From Omphalotus guepiniiformis (taxonomy: Eukaryota > Basidiomycota > Agaricomycetes > Agaricales > Omphalotaceae), in NCBI GenBank assembly GCA_028554645.1, contig JAQOOI010000018.1, forward strand, positions 1-64,000: a stretch of 64,000 bases of DNA, given 5' to 3'. Numbering within the stretch: the stretch's first letter is position 1; every line of letters starts with the position of its first letter. The notes under the pieces were generated by a model that was not told where the DNA came from, did no database searches, and was given only the letters and a program-made list of their open reading frames with translations. This document shows positions 10,521 through 22,677 of the stretch, one piece after another. The translations under genes were made by a program, and so were the position numbers.

Positions 10521-11400
10521 TCATAGATCAGGATTCAAATCCAAATCCAGGTCAAAGATTTGTGGTTGAGGAGCCCGCAAATCATGTCGATAAGGATTGG
10601 CACCGCCAATGTTCTGGCTTGCATCCGCTCCTTTTGGTGAAACGGTCGGAGCTGTTTTCAAGACGAGCGTTAGCTATGAAGATTCCTCTACGCGAGACCA
10701 GATCACCATACCTCTTCCCACGGAGTGAGTTTCTCCAAGTAGACCAAGAGGTGCCTCAGCGTTAAGGTGGCCGCGACGCATTTTCTCTTCGTTAGGGAAC
10801 GGAGGGAAGAAAAGAGGAGGTGGTGGTTGACCAGGAAGGCTGAGATCTGGCATGTTCGGCGGGGCAGATGTAAATGCGCTCAGACTCTGAGCGTAGGCAA
10901 GAAGCTCAGGATAAGGTATTGCCGCTATAATTTACGATAATGAAATATACCACTGTCCAAGAAGAGACAGACGCACCTTTTTTCGCCTGCTCTATTGCGT
11001 CTATTCTCTCATCAGCCTCTTCAATCATGCTTTCCAGCTCCTTCCTCTCATTCTCCAATTCCATACATATATATCGCCACCTGGCGTCGATCTCCAAGAT
11101 CTCCGCCTTCAGAGCCTCGATTTTCCGCTGTTTCAATTGATGCTTATATGCCAAATTAACGGCTTCAGAGAGCGCATGATCGCAGGCCAAGAAGGTAGAC
11201 AGGGGTGGGGGCGGTGGAGGTTTGGTTTGAGCGGGTGAAAGAGATAAAAACAGAATTTGTGCTAATGTTTGTAGTTCGTTGAGAGGTGCAAGCAAGATTG
11301 AAGACATGGAAGCATCATCCTGGCCACCGTTCGAAGGAGCCCCGACGACGACGCTGCTGGGCGCAGAAGACATTGAACTCGCGTTGTTTGGCTTCTCCAT
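10521..11400 (-). CDS. MED4: Mediator complex subunit 4
   Basis: A subunit of the Mediator middle module, nuclear, linking activators to RNA polymerase II. After a Ser-rich N-terminus and a Pro stretch comes the Med4 coiled coil (YKHQLKQRKIEALKAEILEI, then LENERKELESMIEEADERID). Two introns: 10925-10976 joins QAKKGA to IPYPELLAYAQSLSAF, a conserved Med4 block, followed by PPPLFFPPFPNEEKMRRGHL; 10652-10711 removes an in-frame TAG and leads to the C-terminus NPYRHDLRAPQPQIFDLDLD ending NPDL. Length is about 255 residues, normal for fungal MED4. The start at 11400 is only 43 bases from the ClC channel start on the other strand. Confidence 0.9.
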
Positions 11401-11442
11401 TCAAACCAAACTTCTATCCTTTCCCGCTCACTTCCATGTCAG
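11401..11442. promoter_or_regulatory. 42 bp divergent spacer MED4 / ClC
   Basis: The start codons of MED4 (minus) and the ClC channel (plus) are separated by only 42 bp. The spacer is pyrimidine-rich (TTCTATCCTTTCCCGCTCAC) with no TATA box. Either the two transcripts overlap at their 5' ends and the promoter elements lie inside coding sequence, or one of the true starts is further downstream. Confidence 0.6.
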
Positions 11443-14400
11443 ATGTCCGGACACCGTCCTCAATCCTCTTGGGGTTCGTGGGGCACCACTGATGCTCACG
11501 ACGGTGAAGAATACGAACTGGGTGAAAATGGGGATCTCAGAAGCCCGACCAAGGTGAAATTCGCGACGCAGTACAAAGACGGGACCTCGATTGATTGGCT
11601 GCATGAAGAAGCCTTGGAAAGGGAGAGAATTAATGCTCAGAGAGCGGAAAAGAGTATTCGAGGTTTGCTTCTACTATGGACGGACTCTGCGCGGATGTGG
11701 CTTGTGGTCGTCGCGACGGGTATTGGTATTGGATTGGCAGGCGCCTGGCTAGATATGTTGGTCAAATGGTATGGATTTTTGGCAGGTTCATTCGACTTCC
11801 TCTTGAGCAAGGGCTTAGGCTAGGAGACTTGCGCGAAGGGCGATGTCAAGCTGGGTTCTTTTACAACCAGGTCAGCTGCTGTAGTGGTCTAGATCGTACG
11901 CACAAGTCCTTCATGTATCATTATACTATAAATAACGTTCTTCCTTTTCAGCTGGAGAACTTTGTACAGATTGGCAAACTTGGAGTGAATATCTCGGTGT
12001 TCGATTCGTATTCGTGCAGTCGATTTTGCAAACCAGTATCTACGTAACCTTGGCTGTATGTATAAACGCGCAACTTGCCAGCCTAGGTTGACTGTGATTC
12101 CCTAGGTCGTATTCTCAGGTAGTGCGGCAATACTCGTCAAAACATACGCGCCATAGTAAGTTCTGCTCTTTTCTTTGCGAAACCTGAGTTGATTAATTCC
12201 CGAATAGCGCGTTTCATACTGGAAGTACGTACCCATTTCAGAAGTCTGCTATCATATCTGATTGATTCGATTTACAGTACCAGAAATTAAAGCTGTGCGA
12301 ACATAACTTTTTCGACAGTCTTCAACGCATCTCACTCTATTCATGACAGATTCTCGGTGGATATGTGTTCGATGCATTCCTCACTCCCTGGACACTCCTG
12401 ATCAAGGCACTGGGCCTGGCACTGGCGGTAGCTTCCGGGTTATCTCTGGGGAAGGAGGTTCGTGATGTATCCGATGTAATTCCAGCAATGTGGCTGAACT
12501 CGTCCCAGGGACCTTTGGTGCATGTAGCGTGCTGCATGGCTTTCTTATTGTCCCGGTTCTTCAAGCAATTCAGACATAGCGAAGGTAAGTTCTTGTTTGG
12601 AGGGTTGTTTAACTACAGCTCAAGCGTGCATCATAGGCCAGAAACGTAAATTATTGGCCGCGTCCGCGGCTGCTGGTGTATCTGTCGCGTTTGGTAGTCC
12701 TCTCGGAGGTGTTATCTTCTGCCTCGAAGGTGAAGCACTGCGCTTCTTAAGCACCCATCCACTAACACTGCGAAACCAGAACTTGATACTTTTGCTCTCG
12801 AGTCCGATGTCATGTGGCGTGGATTCGTCGCATCTGCCATCGCAGCTGTATCGTTGCAGTATGTTGATCCATTTGGGACCTCGAAGCTTGTGCTTTTCCA
12901 GGTAACAAATGGCAGTGATACATGGCGAGCGTTCGAAATGGTATGACTATGGTCTTTGTATTGAGAGTTGTTATCTGAACTCTCTTGACAGATTCCGTGG
13001 TTAGGTCTTGGGGTTGTCGGGGTAAACCGCTTTCTTTGCTGTAATGTTCATCTCATTGAGCAATGGATTCCAGGGTGTTTTGGGATCGTTGTTAATCAAG
13101 CTCAACGTCGAAATTGCACTTTATAGAAGGAATAGCGCTCTCAATGACTGGCCGGTGTTAGAAGTTGTTGTTGTCAGCGCAGTTACAGCAGCTATAAGTT
13201 ATCTCGTGGTCTTTGCACGGTATGTGACATGACTTTGTTCTTTCAGTCTCATCTCATAAATGGGTAATAGAGCACAATCATCCGAACTAGTAGCTAACCT
13301 GTTCCAGGAATGTGACCTTGCTAAAGGCGATTTTCATGGTTTATGCAAGTAAGGCAATCTCTAATGCTTCTCGGAAGGCATTCATTGACCTCGATATTTA
13401 AAAGTCCTACTGCCATGGCAGAGAACGTCTTCCTTCTCCTCATCACTGCTGCAATCAAATTCGTGCTCACTGCATGGACCTTTGGAATGATGGTAAGTCG
13501 CAAAGTCCTACGAGGTTTCCGTCACTCATAGGCAAATCTGTCATATAGATACCGGCTGGGATCTTCTTACCTACCATCGCCATTGGTGCATGTCTCGGGC
13601 GTGCGGTAGGAATGATGACGTGAGCAAGTTGTCTCTTGGTTTTGGAATTTACTTGAGAACGGCATGGAATAGGCAAACATTGCAGACCTCGAACCCGACG
13701 ACATGGTTGTTCCTTTCTTGTCCCCCAGACCCGTCAATACGATGCGTGTCTCCGGGTTTCTATTCCGTGATTGGAGCTTCTGCAATGCTCGGTGGGGTGA
13801 CGCGAATGACGAGTAAATCAGCTTATCAGTTTTCTGGTGTTGGTGATATTCTGACGTATATCTCCTAGTCTCCCTCGTAGTCATCCTCTTTGAGGTGAAC
13901 CTCTTGTGTGTCAGTTAGCTTCTCAACTAATTTTCTGATTTCCTAGTTAACTGGAGCACTGTCTCATGTTCTGCCTATAATGGTCAGTGTAATGACTGCA
14001 AAGTGGGTCGGAGATGCTCTCGGTCAAGATGGAATATATACTGTTTGGATCTCCATGAGAAAATATCCGTGGCTTCCTCCAATCGATTACCATGACAAAG
14101 GCGAAGTTGCTGCTGGTATCATGAGACCTATAGACAAGCTGGTAGTGATAGAGGACGGAGAATACACGGTGCGGGATATGGGCAAGTACATCTTCAAAAT
14201 GGACAAGTCCATGTCCTTACGGGGTCGCTTGACAGATCATCTTATCGAGGGCCACGAGTATCACGGATTTCCCGTTGTTTGGCAGCAAGAATTTCTGGGT
14301 TATATTACGCGAGACAAACTTCGAGCATCGATAGGTCCGTGCCTGATTTTCAGATCTTCATACGAAGTAAAAGCCTCACCTTGTCAATAGTGCCCCATCT

Positions 14401-14756
14401 CGCTTCGCTGGAAACCAGCTCCAAAAAGTGTACATTCTCTCCTAAATCCGGATTGCCTACAGATAGCTGCCTCGATCTATCTTTCTGCCTGGAGGAATCA
14501 ACAATTCAGCTGCGAAAGGAGGTTCCGCAAGAGCTGGTTGTACGCATGTTCCAGAAAATGGCAAGTGCATTTTTTAATTTGCCAGATTCCTATGACTCAT
14601 ACCCAACAGAATCTGCGCCAGATACTATTTACTCGTAATGGAGTACTAGAAGGGCTCGTAACAAAAACTGATGTAGCTGCGTTGCTGTCGATGCATTTCC
14701 CTCATACTGGCGCGCTTTCTTCAGACAATGCTCGATATGATAGGCATCCAAACTAG
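11443..14756 (+). CDS. ClC-family chloride channel/transporter (Gef1-like)
   Basis: An intracellular ClC protein that moves chloride, probably in exchange for protons, in Golgi/endosome or vacuole membranes. At least 15 short exons. The N-terminus is cytosolic; then TM helices with the family motifs: VKWLGDLREGRC (split by intron 11769-11818), FFYNQVSCCSGLD, YAFHTGIPEIKAILGG, the selectivity motif GLSLGKEGPLVHVACC with the gating Glu, AFGSPLGGVIFCLE, and PAGIFLPTIAIGACLGR. The cytosolic end carries two CBS domains (AAGIMRPIDKLVVIEDGEYT; and NLRQILFTRNGVLEGLVTKT near the C-terminus). The last intron, 14561-14609, is GC-AG. About 770 residues, in the normal range. All exon joins preserve frame, so the gene looks intact. 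Confidence 0.93.
14561..14609 (+). other. GC-AG intron in the ClC gene
   Basis: The exon ends CCAGAAAATG, the intron starts GCAAGTG and ends CAACAG, and the next exon starts AATCTGCGCCAG. The join gives MFQKMNLRQILFTRNG, the expected second CBS domain. It is the second GC-AG intron in the window and has the same seven donor bases as the first. Confidence 0.8.
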
Positions 14757-14938
14757 AATATTTATTGTACTTATGCTACTAATTATAATTTATGATGGAC
14801 TTTTTGACCACTGTCGGTTCTTGCCGAGAGCTTACCACTTTAACCGGTTGTAAACAACTCAACGCGTAAACAGGAGCCGCGTTCACTTTGTAACTCTGAC
14901 CACCTTCAACGTTGGCACCCGTGTATATCTAAATTAAA

Positions 14939-16327
14939 ATGACCTACGACAATCCCGATGTTTTCAGCTCTGATTCTCAATTTCTTTCTGCCGCCGGTTC
15001 TGCGCCACGACGGTCACCTTCGCGACAAAGCATCAATACACGTCGATCCACTGCTTCTCTACGAGGTTCTTCTAGTTTAGCTCACACCATGGACCAAGAT
15101 GCAGGCAATGCCCGCTTCTCGCTAGCTCATGAGCTCGCCGCAGCTCTCATGCCCGAGCCTAGTGCTGGCTCTAGGTTACTCGCAGAGGAATTTGGTATAG
15201 AGTATGATGAGGGCGCAGAAGGAATCGACGCCGAGTTTCCAAGCGATGGTGGCCCGCAGGTTGTGGTCGGCCATGAGACTCCGTCCTCTTTCGCAGCGGA
15301 ATTAGAAACGAATGCACATGCACTAGATGACTCGTTCCAAGATACCCCAACGCGCCATTCAGTACAACAAGATCAGACTGAATATGACCCTGTCTTTGGT
15401 AGTCCCTCTGCCCGGCAGAAGAAACCTAAAAGGCAGGAACAGGATGCAATGGAGGCTCTCTCTCAGGACTTGGAGTTCACAGAACAGTTCCTTTCTCATC
15501 TTCGCCACATTGACAGCGAGTCGGGGTCGCAGGCGGCCCAACAACCCGCATTGGAGAAGATAGCTTCCGATGTCATTCGACGAATAGACGACACTATTAG
15601 AGATAGAGAAGGACAGGTCCGGGAGTTACTGGAGTATGAAAGGGAATTTCGGAAGATTGCTGGAGAGGTTGGGGGAAACGACGTGCTAGGACAATTAGAA
15701 GGACTTACGTCGATGAGCGATCTGCTAGAGGACGGGAAACAATCTGCTTCTACCCAATCTGCCCCTGTTCATCACCGTCTACCCTCCACAGAAGAAGAGC
15801 TTTCGCTATCCGCACAATCGCAGGAATGGGAAGTTGACCCTCATCGCCTACATCTTGGTGACGAGGAGGAAGAGGAGGATAACTTCAGTGCTGAACCGTC
15901 ACCTATTAAAGACACATTTCCTCCTCCGCCACCTTTGCTGGGTCCCCCGACACCAGCTACTACCATCCCTCAGCTTGCTCACTTCCGCTCTTTCACAACT
16001 TCCCTAGTCGCTTCGCTCACCACAATTTCTGAGCACGCGCAGGTGAATGGTGCTGCAACGACTGAGGCTGGGCGGAAAATACGTGCATTAAAGAACAGGT
16101 TGGGAACATGGAGGACAGATTGGGACAGTGCAGAGCGAAGCAGAATCAAAATAGAAAGGTGGGAGGCAGGCTTGTTGGATGGAACTGATACCCCAGAGGG
16201 AGACGCCCCGTCGAGCGGCTCCAAAAGAGTTGACGGAAGACAATTCGTACAGGAGCACTTACAGGCGTTTGAACGCGCATTAGCGGATGCTGGAACAAAG
16301 ACAAAGGCTATCATGGCATCGGGATGA
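14939..16327 (+). CDS. Uncharacterised coiled-coil protein, single exon
   Basis: An uninterrupted 462-residue frame, unusual among these intron-rich genes. I do not recognise the family. The first 90 residues are Ser/Arg-rich and low-complexity, then acidic. A helical section around residues 160-260 (DAMEALSQDLEFTEQFLSHL, IRDREGQVRELLEYEREFRK) looks like coiled coil. A Pro-rich linker (PPPPPLLGPPTPATTIPQLA) separates it from a second helical section (residues 350-460, TTEAGRKIRALKNRLGTWRT). No signal peptide or membrane segment. Codon use is like neighbouring genes, and the start at 14939 is the first Met after a pyrimidine-rich leader. It ends 156 bp from the MMS19 stop (convergent). Probably a structural or scaffold protein; function unknown. 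Confidence 0.8.
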   Translation: MTYDNPDVFSSDSQFLSAAGSAPRRSPSRQSINTRRSTASLRGSSSLAHTMDQDAGNARFSLAHELAAALMPEPSAGSRLLAEEFGIEYDEGAEGIDAEFPSDGGPQVVVGHETPSSFAAELETNAHALDDSFQDTPTRHSVQQDQTEYDPVFGSPSARQKKPKRQEQDAMEALSQDLEFTEQFLSHLRHIDSESGSQAAQQPALEKIASDVIRRIDDTIRDREGQVRELLEYEREFRKIAGEVGGNDVLGQLEGLTSMSDLLEDGKQSASTQSAPVHHRLPSTEEELSLSAQSQEWEVDPHRLHLGDEEEEEDNFSAEPSPIKDTFPPPPPLLGPPTPATTIPQLAHFRSFTTSLVASLTTISEHAQVNGAATTEAGRKIRALKNRLGTWRTDWDSAERSRIKIERWEAGLLDGTDTPEGDAPSSGSKRVDGRQFVQEHLQAFERALADAGTKTKAIMASG

Positions 16328-16483
16328 GATTGCGATGTCGTTTTACTTTCAGGATTATATATCTACTTAGGAGGAGGTTTAATTACATGTTTATCTAAGT
16401 ATTCACGCTTTCGCACTGTATCGCCCTCAAGATTTACGAACGCAAACAAAATAAAATGTGACATAGTGGCTACATAGAACACT

Positions 16484-19400
16484 TTAGCCGTTACATTTGA
16501 ACCTGTTGAGAGCCTCAATGGCGAAACTTTAGTAATCGGTAGGGGATATCTTACCAGCTTGTCCTGAAAACATCAGAGACTCAGTTATGAACTGGATAAT
16601 CCAAGATCAAGTAGGGAACATACCTTGCATCTACAGCCTCTTTTCTGACGGACCGTTTAGGGTCATCCAAAGCCTTCGCCAGCTCTCTTATTACAGTCGC
16701 CTTATAAGGATGCAGAATGTCGTATCTGACGATGCCTGGTAGAACAGCAAGATATTGCAGAGCAGCGGTTCGTACTTTCTGCAGTAGTAAAAGCCATCAG
16801 AACCATCTCTCGCAGTGTCGGCAGAAGAAACGCACAACGGACGGCATCTCTTGCACGAGACTATTCCTGAGCATTGTCGTTACCAAAGAGGGTGCGTGAT
16901 CAGATACCAAACTCTTATCGGGCGAGTCGCCCTCGGCCACAGCCAGGAAAGTATTGATGACTTTGGAACGAATATTAACTTCTGGTAGATCGAGACCTCT
17001 TATGAGAAGAGGAATCAGCTAGATTCCGAAAGACGTTAATGCTGGGGTTGGGGACGTAAATGATATTCAGTCACCGAAGGCATTTCGTGCACGTATAAGG
17101 CTTTGGGAATTGCACTGATCAGTGATGTCAGTGCTACTAAATATGCCATTTGTTCCGTAGGTTCTAGCAGACGAGAGATGAGAGTCGCTCAAGACGTGAA
17201 AAGATACAACTCACTGGTTGAATCCGCGGCACCTGCAGTGATGCGCGGAAGGATCCCGTTCACAAATCTTTGTGCATATAGTAGCTAAACGGGATGCTAT
17301 CAGTAACAAATTCCATAGGAGATATATCTTGAAACTGCGACCTTTATCACAGCATGATTCCTTTTGGTCAGTATATTGCCTACACTAACGATATCACCAA
17401 ACGCTTTGGCAGCCTCTACGTTGATCGCCTCGTCGCTGAAGGCCTCAAACAGACAACCAGTGAACTGTGAGGTCCGTGCATGATTGCTAACAAGGAGAGC
17501 CTTCGTGATCTAAACTCCGAGTTTGAACAAACGTATGAGGCCGGAACAATTTTCCGCTAGTCTTACCCACACCCATGCTCTGATCGCCTTTTGACGTGTT
17601 GCTAGAGGTGACGAGGTATTGCTGATTAACGTAGGCCAGAACTCCTTGAGTCGACTCTCGAGGAATGCAGGTGCATCTGCCAAAGAATTAAAGCTAGGAA
17701 AGGTAGTGCGGCTGTTGGCACGTACCAGCTGAACGCTTATTTAGAATGGCAGCAATCATTTGCCAACCAGCCTCTCTTTGAAGACCATCATCTGCAATGT
17801 CAATGCTCCAGGTTGACAAAGTCGCGAGAAAAGAGTTCAGGTCAGAAACCGGTAGACGAAGCTTTTCAATGCGTCATACGTTAGTCACCCAGCGAAAATC
17901 CCACAGAACATTACCGTGGTTCTCACCTCCTTGTGAAGTGCTACAACTGCAGCGGCAAGAAGGATGACTAGGTTTCGTTGCGCGGCTGGAGCCGACACCT
18001 TCAACATATAACTGTCAGGAGCCGCGTGTAGATAATGAGGGAATGATTTGGACTTTACATCGAATGGATTGAATTTGACTGTAGTTGGAATACTTTGCTG
18101 CCCCTCTGCAATACGTCTCACGTTACCTTCCAGAAAGGCAGAGAACAGGGCCTCCGTGTAGGCTTCTTGTCTCCTATTACAATTTCCTATCAGATAAGTT
18201 TTCAATTGAGGGAGTAGAAGGGCGTACTGTAGTGATAGTGCTTGGACTATGGTGGTAATGATCTTTCCCGCGACGACTACGAGACGCGGGTCGGTAGCGA
18301 TGGAGTAAGCAACATTGGAGTTCAAAGCTGCATAAAGAAAGATGTTGAACAAGCGGGGCACGAGACTTTCAATGTATTTGGCGACATCGACGTGCGCTTC
18401 CTCGACCTTGGCTAACAAAGTCTGGTGAATGATGAGCAGGATAGAGTGTGCGTAGGCCGATTTCGGCTCAGTGTCTGCTGTGGCGGTAGACTCCAAAGGA
18501 AGGCAAAGAAATTCCACTTTCGTCGTGAGACGTATGACAAAGGTTTCGAATAATTCCGGCTGACGACATAGTGTGTTGAGTGCAGAGAGAATCCGCCATG
18601 ACTTGGTTCGTTCGGTCACAGCGTCTCTAGCTGGGGCTTGGTCGTGAAGTGAGGCGAAAAGTAGCGGTAACGTCTGCTCCTTGATGTGATGTGGTGCTGA
18701 TAAGGAGATGGTCGACAACAGCTGAAGTGCTGGTGCGCTGTGGAAGAGCTCGTGAATTCAGAAACGCGAACAAATGCAAATGCTCACCTTGCGTCTTCCC
18801 CTTCATCAGAATCATCCTGTAGAATTTCGTCTACACTATGTACGATGAACCCCAACTCTTCATCGGATAGTAAATTCTTCGTCGACACTAAGCCCAATAA
18901 ACAAGCCAGGGCAGGATGTCGTGTTGCTGGAGTTTTCAAAGCAGAGGTCACAATACCCAAGACTTCATCTTTGAATGGGAGCAAAGGTAGTTCAGACGAT
19001 TCTGCACCAGCACGTCCTACAGTAGACATTGAATCCCTTGCCGCTGCAATAAGGTCGGATAGGAGAAGTAAAACCGAAGGCCGAGCTGCTATGTCATCTG
19101 GGCTAGTATAGAGTTTCAACAGGTGAGGCACAGCTTGCGCCAAAGTAAAGCGAGAAACAGAGGCTGGGCAGAGGCAATATTAATTAACACGGCGAGGGGA
19201 AAGATGAACCACGGACGAGTAGTCGACATGAAAGCACTGAGTACTTTGATGGCAGGTTTTGCCTGGCTTTTCTCAGGTTCTCGCAGAATCATGATACATT
19301 CTTCACAGGCGTCTCTTGCGAGACCCTGCATGGCATCTTCGTTGGAGTCATGTAAGTCTTCAGGGTGAATAACCTTGATAAGATCCTGAGTGGTTTTAAG

Positions 19401-20816
19401 TGCTTTCTCTTCGGTTAGTGAGTCTGTCGGTTGAAAAATCTGTCCAGAATAAGTATTTAATGTTTGGTATATGTACCATCTGTCACTGAAGGGACGCTAC
19501 CTCGAGCTTTAGCGCGTTCCAGAGATTTCGGGCATTGCTACGGGCGACTGCAGGACCGTAGATAGGGAGGCAGTGGGACATTGTTTCAAGTGTATCTCGC
19601 TGATATACGTCAAGACTGTTATTTCGTTCTACGATGGTGAGATGCGCTGATGACAACGTACCTTTGTCACCGGAGATCCTGCAGCGAGTTTTTCGAGGAA
19701 AACAGGGATGGCCAAGAGACCAAAAGACGGTGTGGCACTCAAGCAACTACGGAGAGCGATCCTGAGGTCGTCCGTAGAGATTCCATAGGGATCATTTGGG
19801 GGAGGACGGAATGTGATTGGAAAATAACAAAAAGTTATGTCGAACAGTGACTAGAAGAGCGTCAGTGACAAGTAAACCTCAAGTGGACTCTGTCACCTCT
19901 ACAGATTCTGAAAAGTCGACTTCTATTAGAATGAACCGGGCTATGGCGAAGGCCACGAGAAGGTTACGAGGATCTTTTTCTCCTTCTGCCAGAGCAATAT
20001 AGCGAGAGAGAAAGTCCCGTTTCATATTTTTCAGCACTAAAAATAAGATCAGAAACGAGCCCGGCCAAAATATCAATGATACCCACCATCCCGATGCCGG
20101 GCCATTAAGGTATCAATGATTGTGAAGACTGTGAATCGGACCGACTGAACTAAAGCTTTCATCCGGACATGTGCAAAGATACTACCTCGTGGGTGAGCTA
20201 TGATCGAGAGCGAGACAAATACTTACGCATTTAATATAGTAGGAACGTCCTCCGATGTGGATGAAGGTAATGCGGTCAAGGATACGAGGCCCTTTAAAGC
20301 TGGGATTATTGTTTCCGTGTCTTCCAGCTTACTGCAGTAGAAAGCAGTAAGAACACGAGCTATAGAGGGTACAGTTAGTATGATCGATATTGAGGTCCTT
20401 GAATGAATGTTGCTTGGAAGCACATCGAAAAAGAGCGAATTCTCCAAGTACCCCATGCTGGCCTGAAAGAACGCACATACCAGATTGTCGATTGAGCTTA
20501 TCGGCGGGACATCGACTCAGTACGGAGGACAGAAATTCAACACCTGCATCGAGAAAATGAACACCAGAATCAGGCGGGCTCTGCTGAATTGTATCACCCT
20601 TAGTCCGCAGTCTATCTTCCTCAGAAGTAAGGTACTCTCCCAAAGCCTTCACTACATTGTGTAGAGTAGTCGATCCGTTCGAAATCTCTGTCACTTTGAA
20701 GTTGGTGAAAGAAGTGATTACATTCAACGATATAGCATGCCTGATACAGTCTGAGCGATCTCCTCTTCCCTTTCTGAGGCCATCCATGTCTGTACTAGCC
20801 GTGTTGTCGATTCCAT
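16484..20816 (-). CDS. MMS19: MMS19, cytosolic Fe-S assembly / DNA repair HEAT protein
   Basis: MMS19 is the HEAT-repeat adaptor of the cytosolic iron-sulfur targeting complex that delivers Fe-S clusters to DNA repair and replication enzymes. Start at 20816 (MESTTRLVQTWMAS). Conserved N-terminal blocks: LHNVVKALGEYLTSEEDRLR, KLEDTETIIPALKGLVSLT, VRFTVFTIIDTLMARHRD, and YIALAEGEKDPRNLLVAFAI. The middle and C-terminal HEAT repeats include the long exon 17930-18718. The C-terminal domain gives AVLPGIVRYDILHPYKATVI and DDPKRSVRKEAVDAR. The final intron 16500-16551 joins to a short last exon, giving DARTSWFKCNG and stop at 16484; reading through instead stops at 16551. More than ten introns; about 1050 residues. 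First intron boundary is uncertain by a few bases. Divergent from NDUFAF7. Confidence 0.9.
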
Positions 20817-20940
20817 GGTGAGTGTTGAGTAGAGAAGAAACTGAAATTTGACAGTGGGCGCTAATCTATTTCTCAGAACGCGCTCACGGCCACACATCAC
20901 AACGCGTTCGCCGCAACAACTTGGGCCAGGCATAGAGCAT
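20817..20940. promoter_or_regulatory. Bidirectional promoter MMS19 / NDUFAF7
   Basis: 124 bp between the MMS19 start and the preferred NDUFAF7 start. It contains GCGTTCGCCGCAACAAC and no TATA box. Both products serve iron-sulfur or mitochondrial biogenesis, so shared control is plausible but is inference. Confidence 0.5.
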
Positions 20941-22669
20941 ATGCTTTCCGCCAGAGCCAAGCTACCTCGATGTTCTTCACAGTTTCTTAGTCGTCGCTCC
21001 GGTTGGCAATGCCCAAAGTCGTCTTTTTCCACTTCTAGACCCAGAGCTGCTCGTAAACGAGACTCGGGTTCGGATTCGGAATCTCCTCTGGAACCTTCAG
21101 ACAAATGGAACTATAACCGTTCTTCTCTTTTCGACCCCTCAGCGGACAAGGACTATTCCAAGTTCCGACTCCTCACTGCCAATGACTTGGAGAAGAACAC
21201 TGCACGTCCTCGCGGCGTCAAAATGCTAGCTCGCGACTTCATTGAGGACTCCTTGTACAATCCTAACTATGGATACTTCTCTAAGAAGGCTACCATTTTT
21301 GACTGGGATGAAAAGCCCCTCGATTTTGGGGCTGTCAGAGATTCAGTGGAGTTTGACGTTGCTATAACGGAGAGATACTCGGCGTATGAGGCAGAAAAGC
21401 AATTGTGGCATACTCCCACCGAATTGTTCAAGGTGATTCCAGTCAATACTGCTCATAGCTCGCACTAAATGTATGATTCCAGCCATGGTACGGGCAAGCC
21501 ATAGCACAATGCCTGGTATCCGAATACCTGCTCAAGTACTTCCCCTACGAGGATTTCATTATTTATGAGATCGGAGCAGGGAACGGAACGCTTGCCTTGA
21601 ACATCCTGGATTTCCTTCGCTCTGAATATCCAGAAGTCTACGACAGAACGCGTTATACTATCATTGAGATCAGTGGCAATTTGGCTCAAAAACAGAAGCA
21701 GAAGTTGCGTAGCGCACACCCATCTGTCCAGGTAGTCCATAAAAGCGTTTTCCACTGGACCAGGCGCGAACCTGCACCTTGCTTCTTCCTTGCAATGGAG
21801 GTTATCGTAAGTAGTCCATTCATAACTGTCGACAATGTTATTGAGTATCTGTATCACAGGACAATTTTGCCCACGATGCAATACGCTACGACCTCGATAC
21901 CTTGCAGCCGTATCAAGGCATGGTAATTGTGGATGAGCACGGAGATTTTGACATGATCTACTCGCCAGTGTCAGATCCGTTGATAACTTCGTTCCTGGAA
22001 TTGCGCGAGCAACTGGGTCACCCTTTGCCCATATCCCGCATTTTTCGTACCCTCCCTTCCATACGAAAGCTGTACAGAAGTCTGCCTTTTGCTGCGAATC
22101 TTTCTGCGGAAGAATATATTCCAACTCGTCTACTAAGTCTTTTGCGTACTCTTCGAACCCATTTTCCGCGACATCGACTTCTCCTCTCTGATTTCTCCTC
22201 ACTATCAGACACTATACCGGGTGTAAATGCACCTGTGGTGCAGACTCGGATACGCAATAACACTGTTGCTTGCGAGACCCTCCTCGTGCATCAAGGTGCC
22301 TTCGATATATTTTTCCCCACTAACTTCGAGCGTTTGAGGGATATGTACGAATGCATGCTTTCTCAGCCGCCTACATCCAGCCAGTCATCCGCTGATCCCT
22401 TTTTGCCCGAACGCGCCACACCCTTATCCTCCACATCAACGTCTTTGTCATTGGGTTCCGATTTCTTCTCTTCACATATGGCCAGCGATAGGAGATTCCC
22501 TCGAGATGGCATTTCTTCTTCAAGTGGCCTGCCCGTAGGAGAGCGAAAATCTAGTGTTTTCACGCACGCTGAGTTTCTGGACACGTACGCGGACTTGAGC
22601 CGCACTCGTCTACGGAACGGAGAAAACCCCATGCTAGACTTTTACAAGAATGTCAAATTCTTGTTCTGA
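20941..22669 (+). CDS. NDUFAF7-like arginine methyltransferase (complex I assembly)
   Basis: Mitochondrial MidA/DUF185-family methyltransferase. In animals it dimethylates an arginine of NDUFS2 and is needed for early complex I assembly. The start at 20941 gives a mitochondrial presequence (MLSARAKLPRCSSQFLSRRS); an earlier in-frame Met at 20848 would nearly abut MMS19. Core: MLARDFIEDSLYNPNYGYFS, the SAM-binding loop IYEIGAGNGTLALNILDFL, and FFLAMEVIDNFAHDAIRYD. Introns 21433-21482 and 21810-21860 keep frame. A long Ser-rich insertion near residues 430-480 is not part of the core fold. C-terminus NPMLDFYKNVKFLF is typical. About 540 residues. The stop is 8 bp from that of the next gene on the other strand. 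Confidence 0.9.
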
Positions 22670-22677
22670 GTGTAGCT

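Noticed and set aside
20848..20940. Upstream Met for NDUFAF7 at 20848
   Set aside because: In frame, but it would leave 31 bp to the MMS19 start, and the Met at 20941 begins a better mitochondrial presequence.
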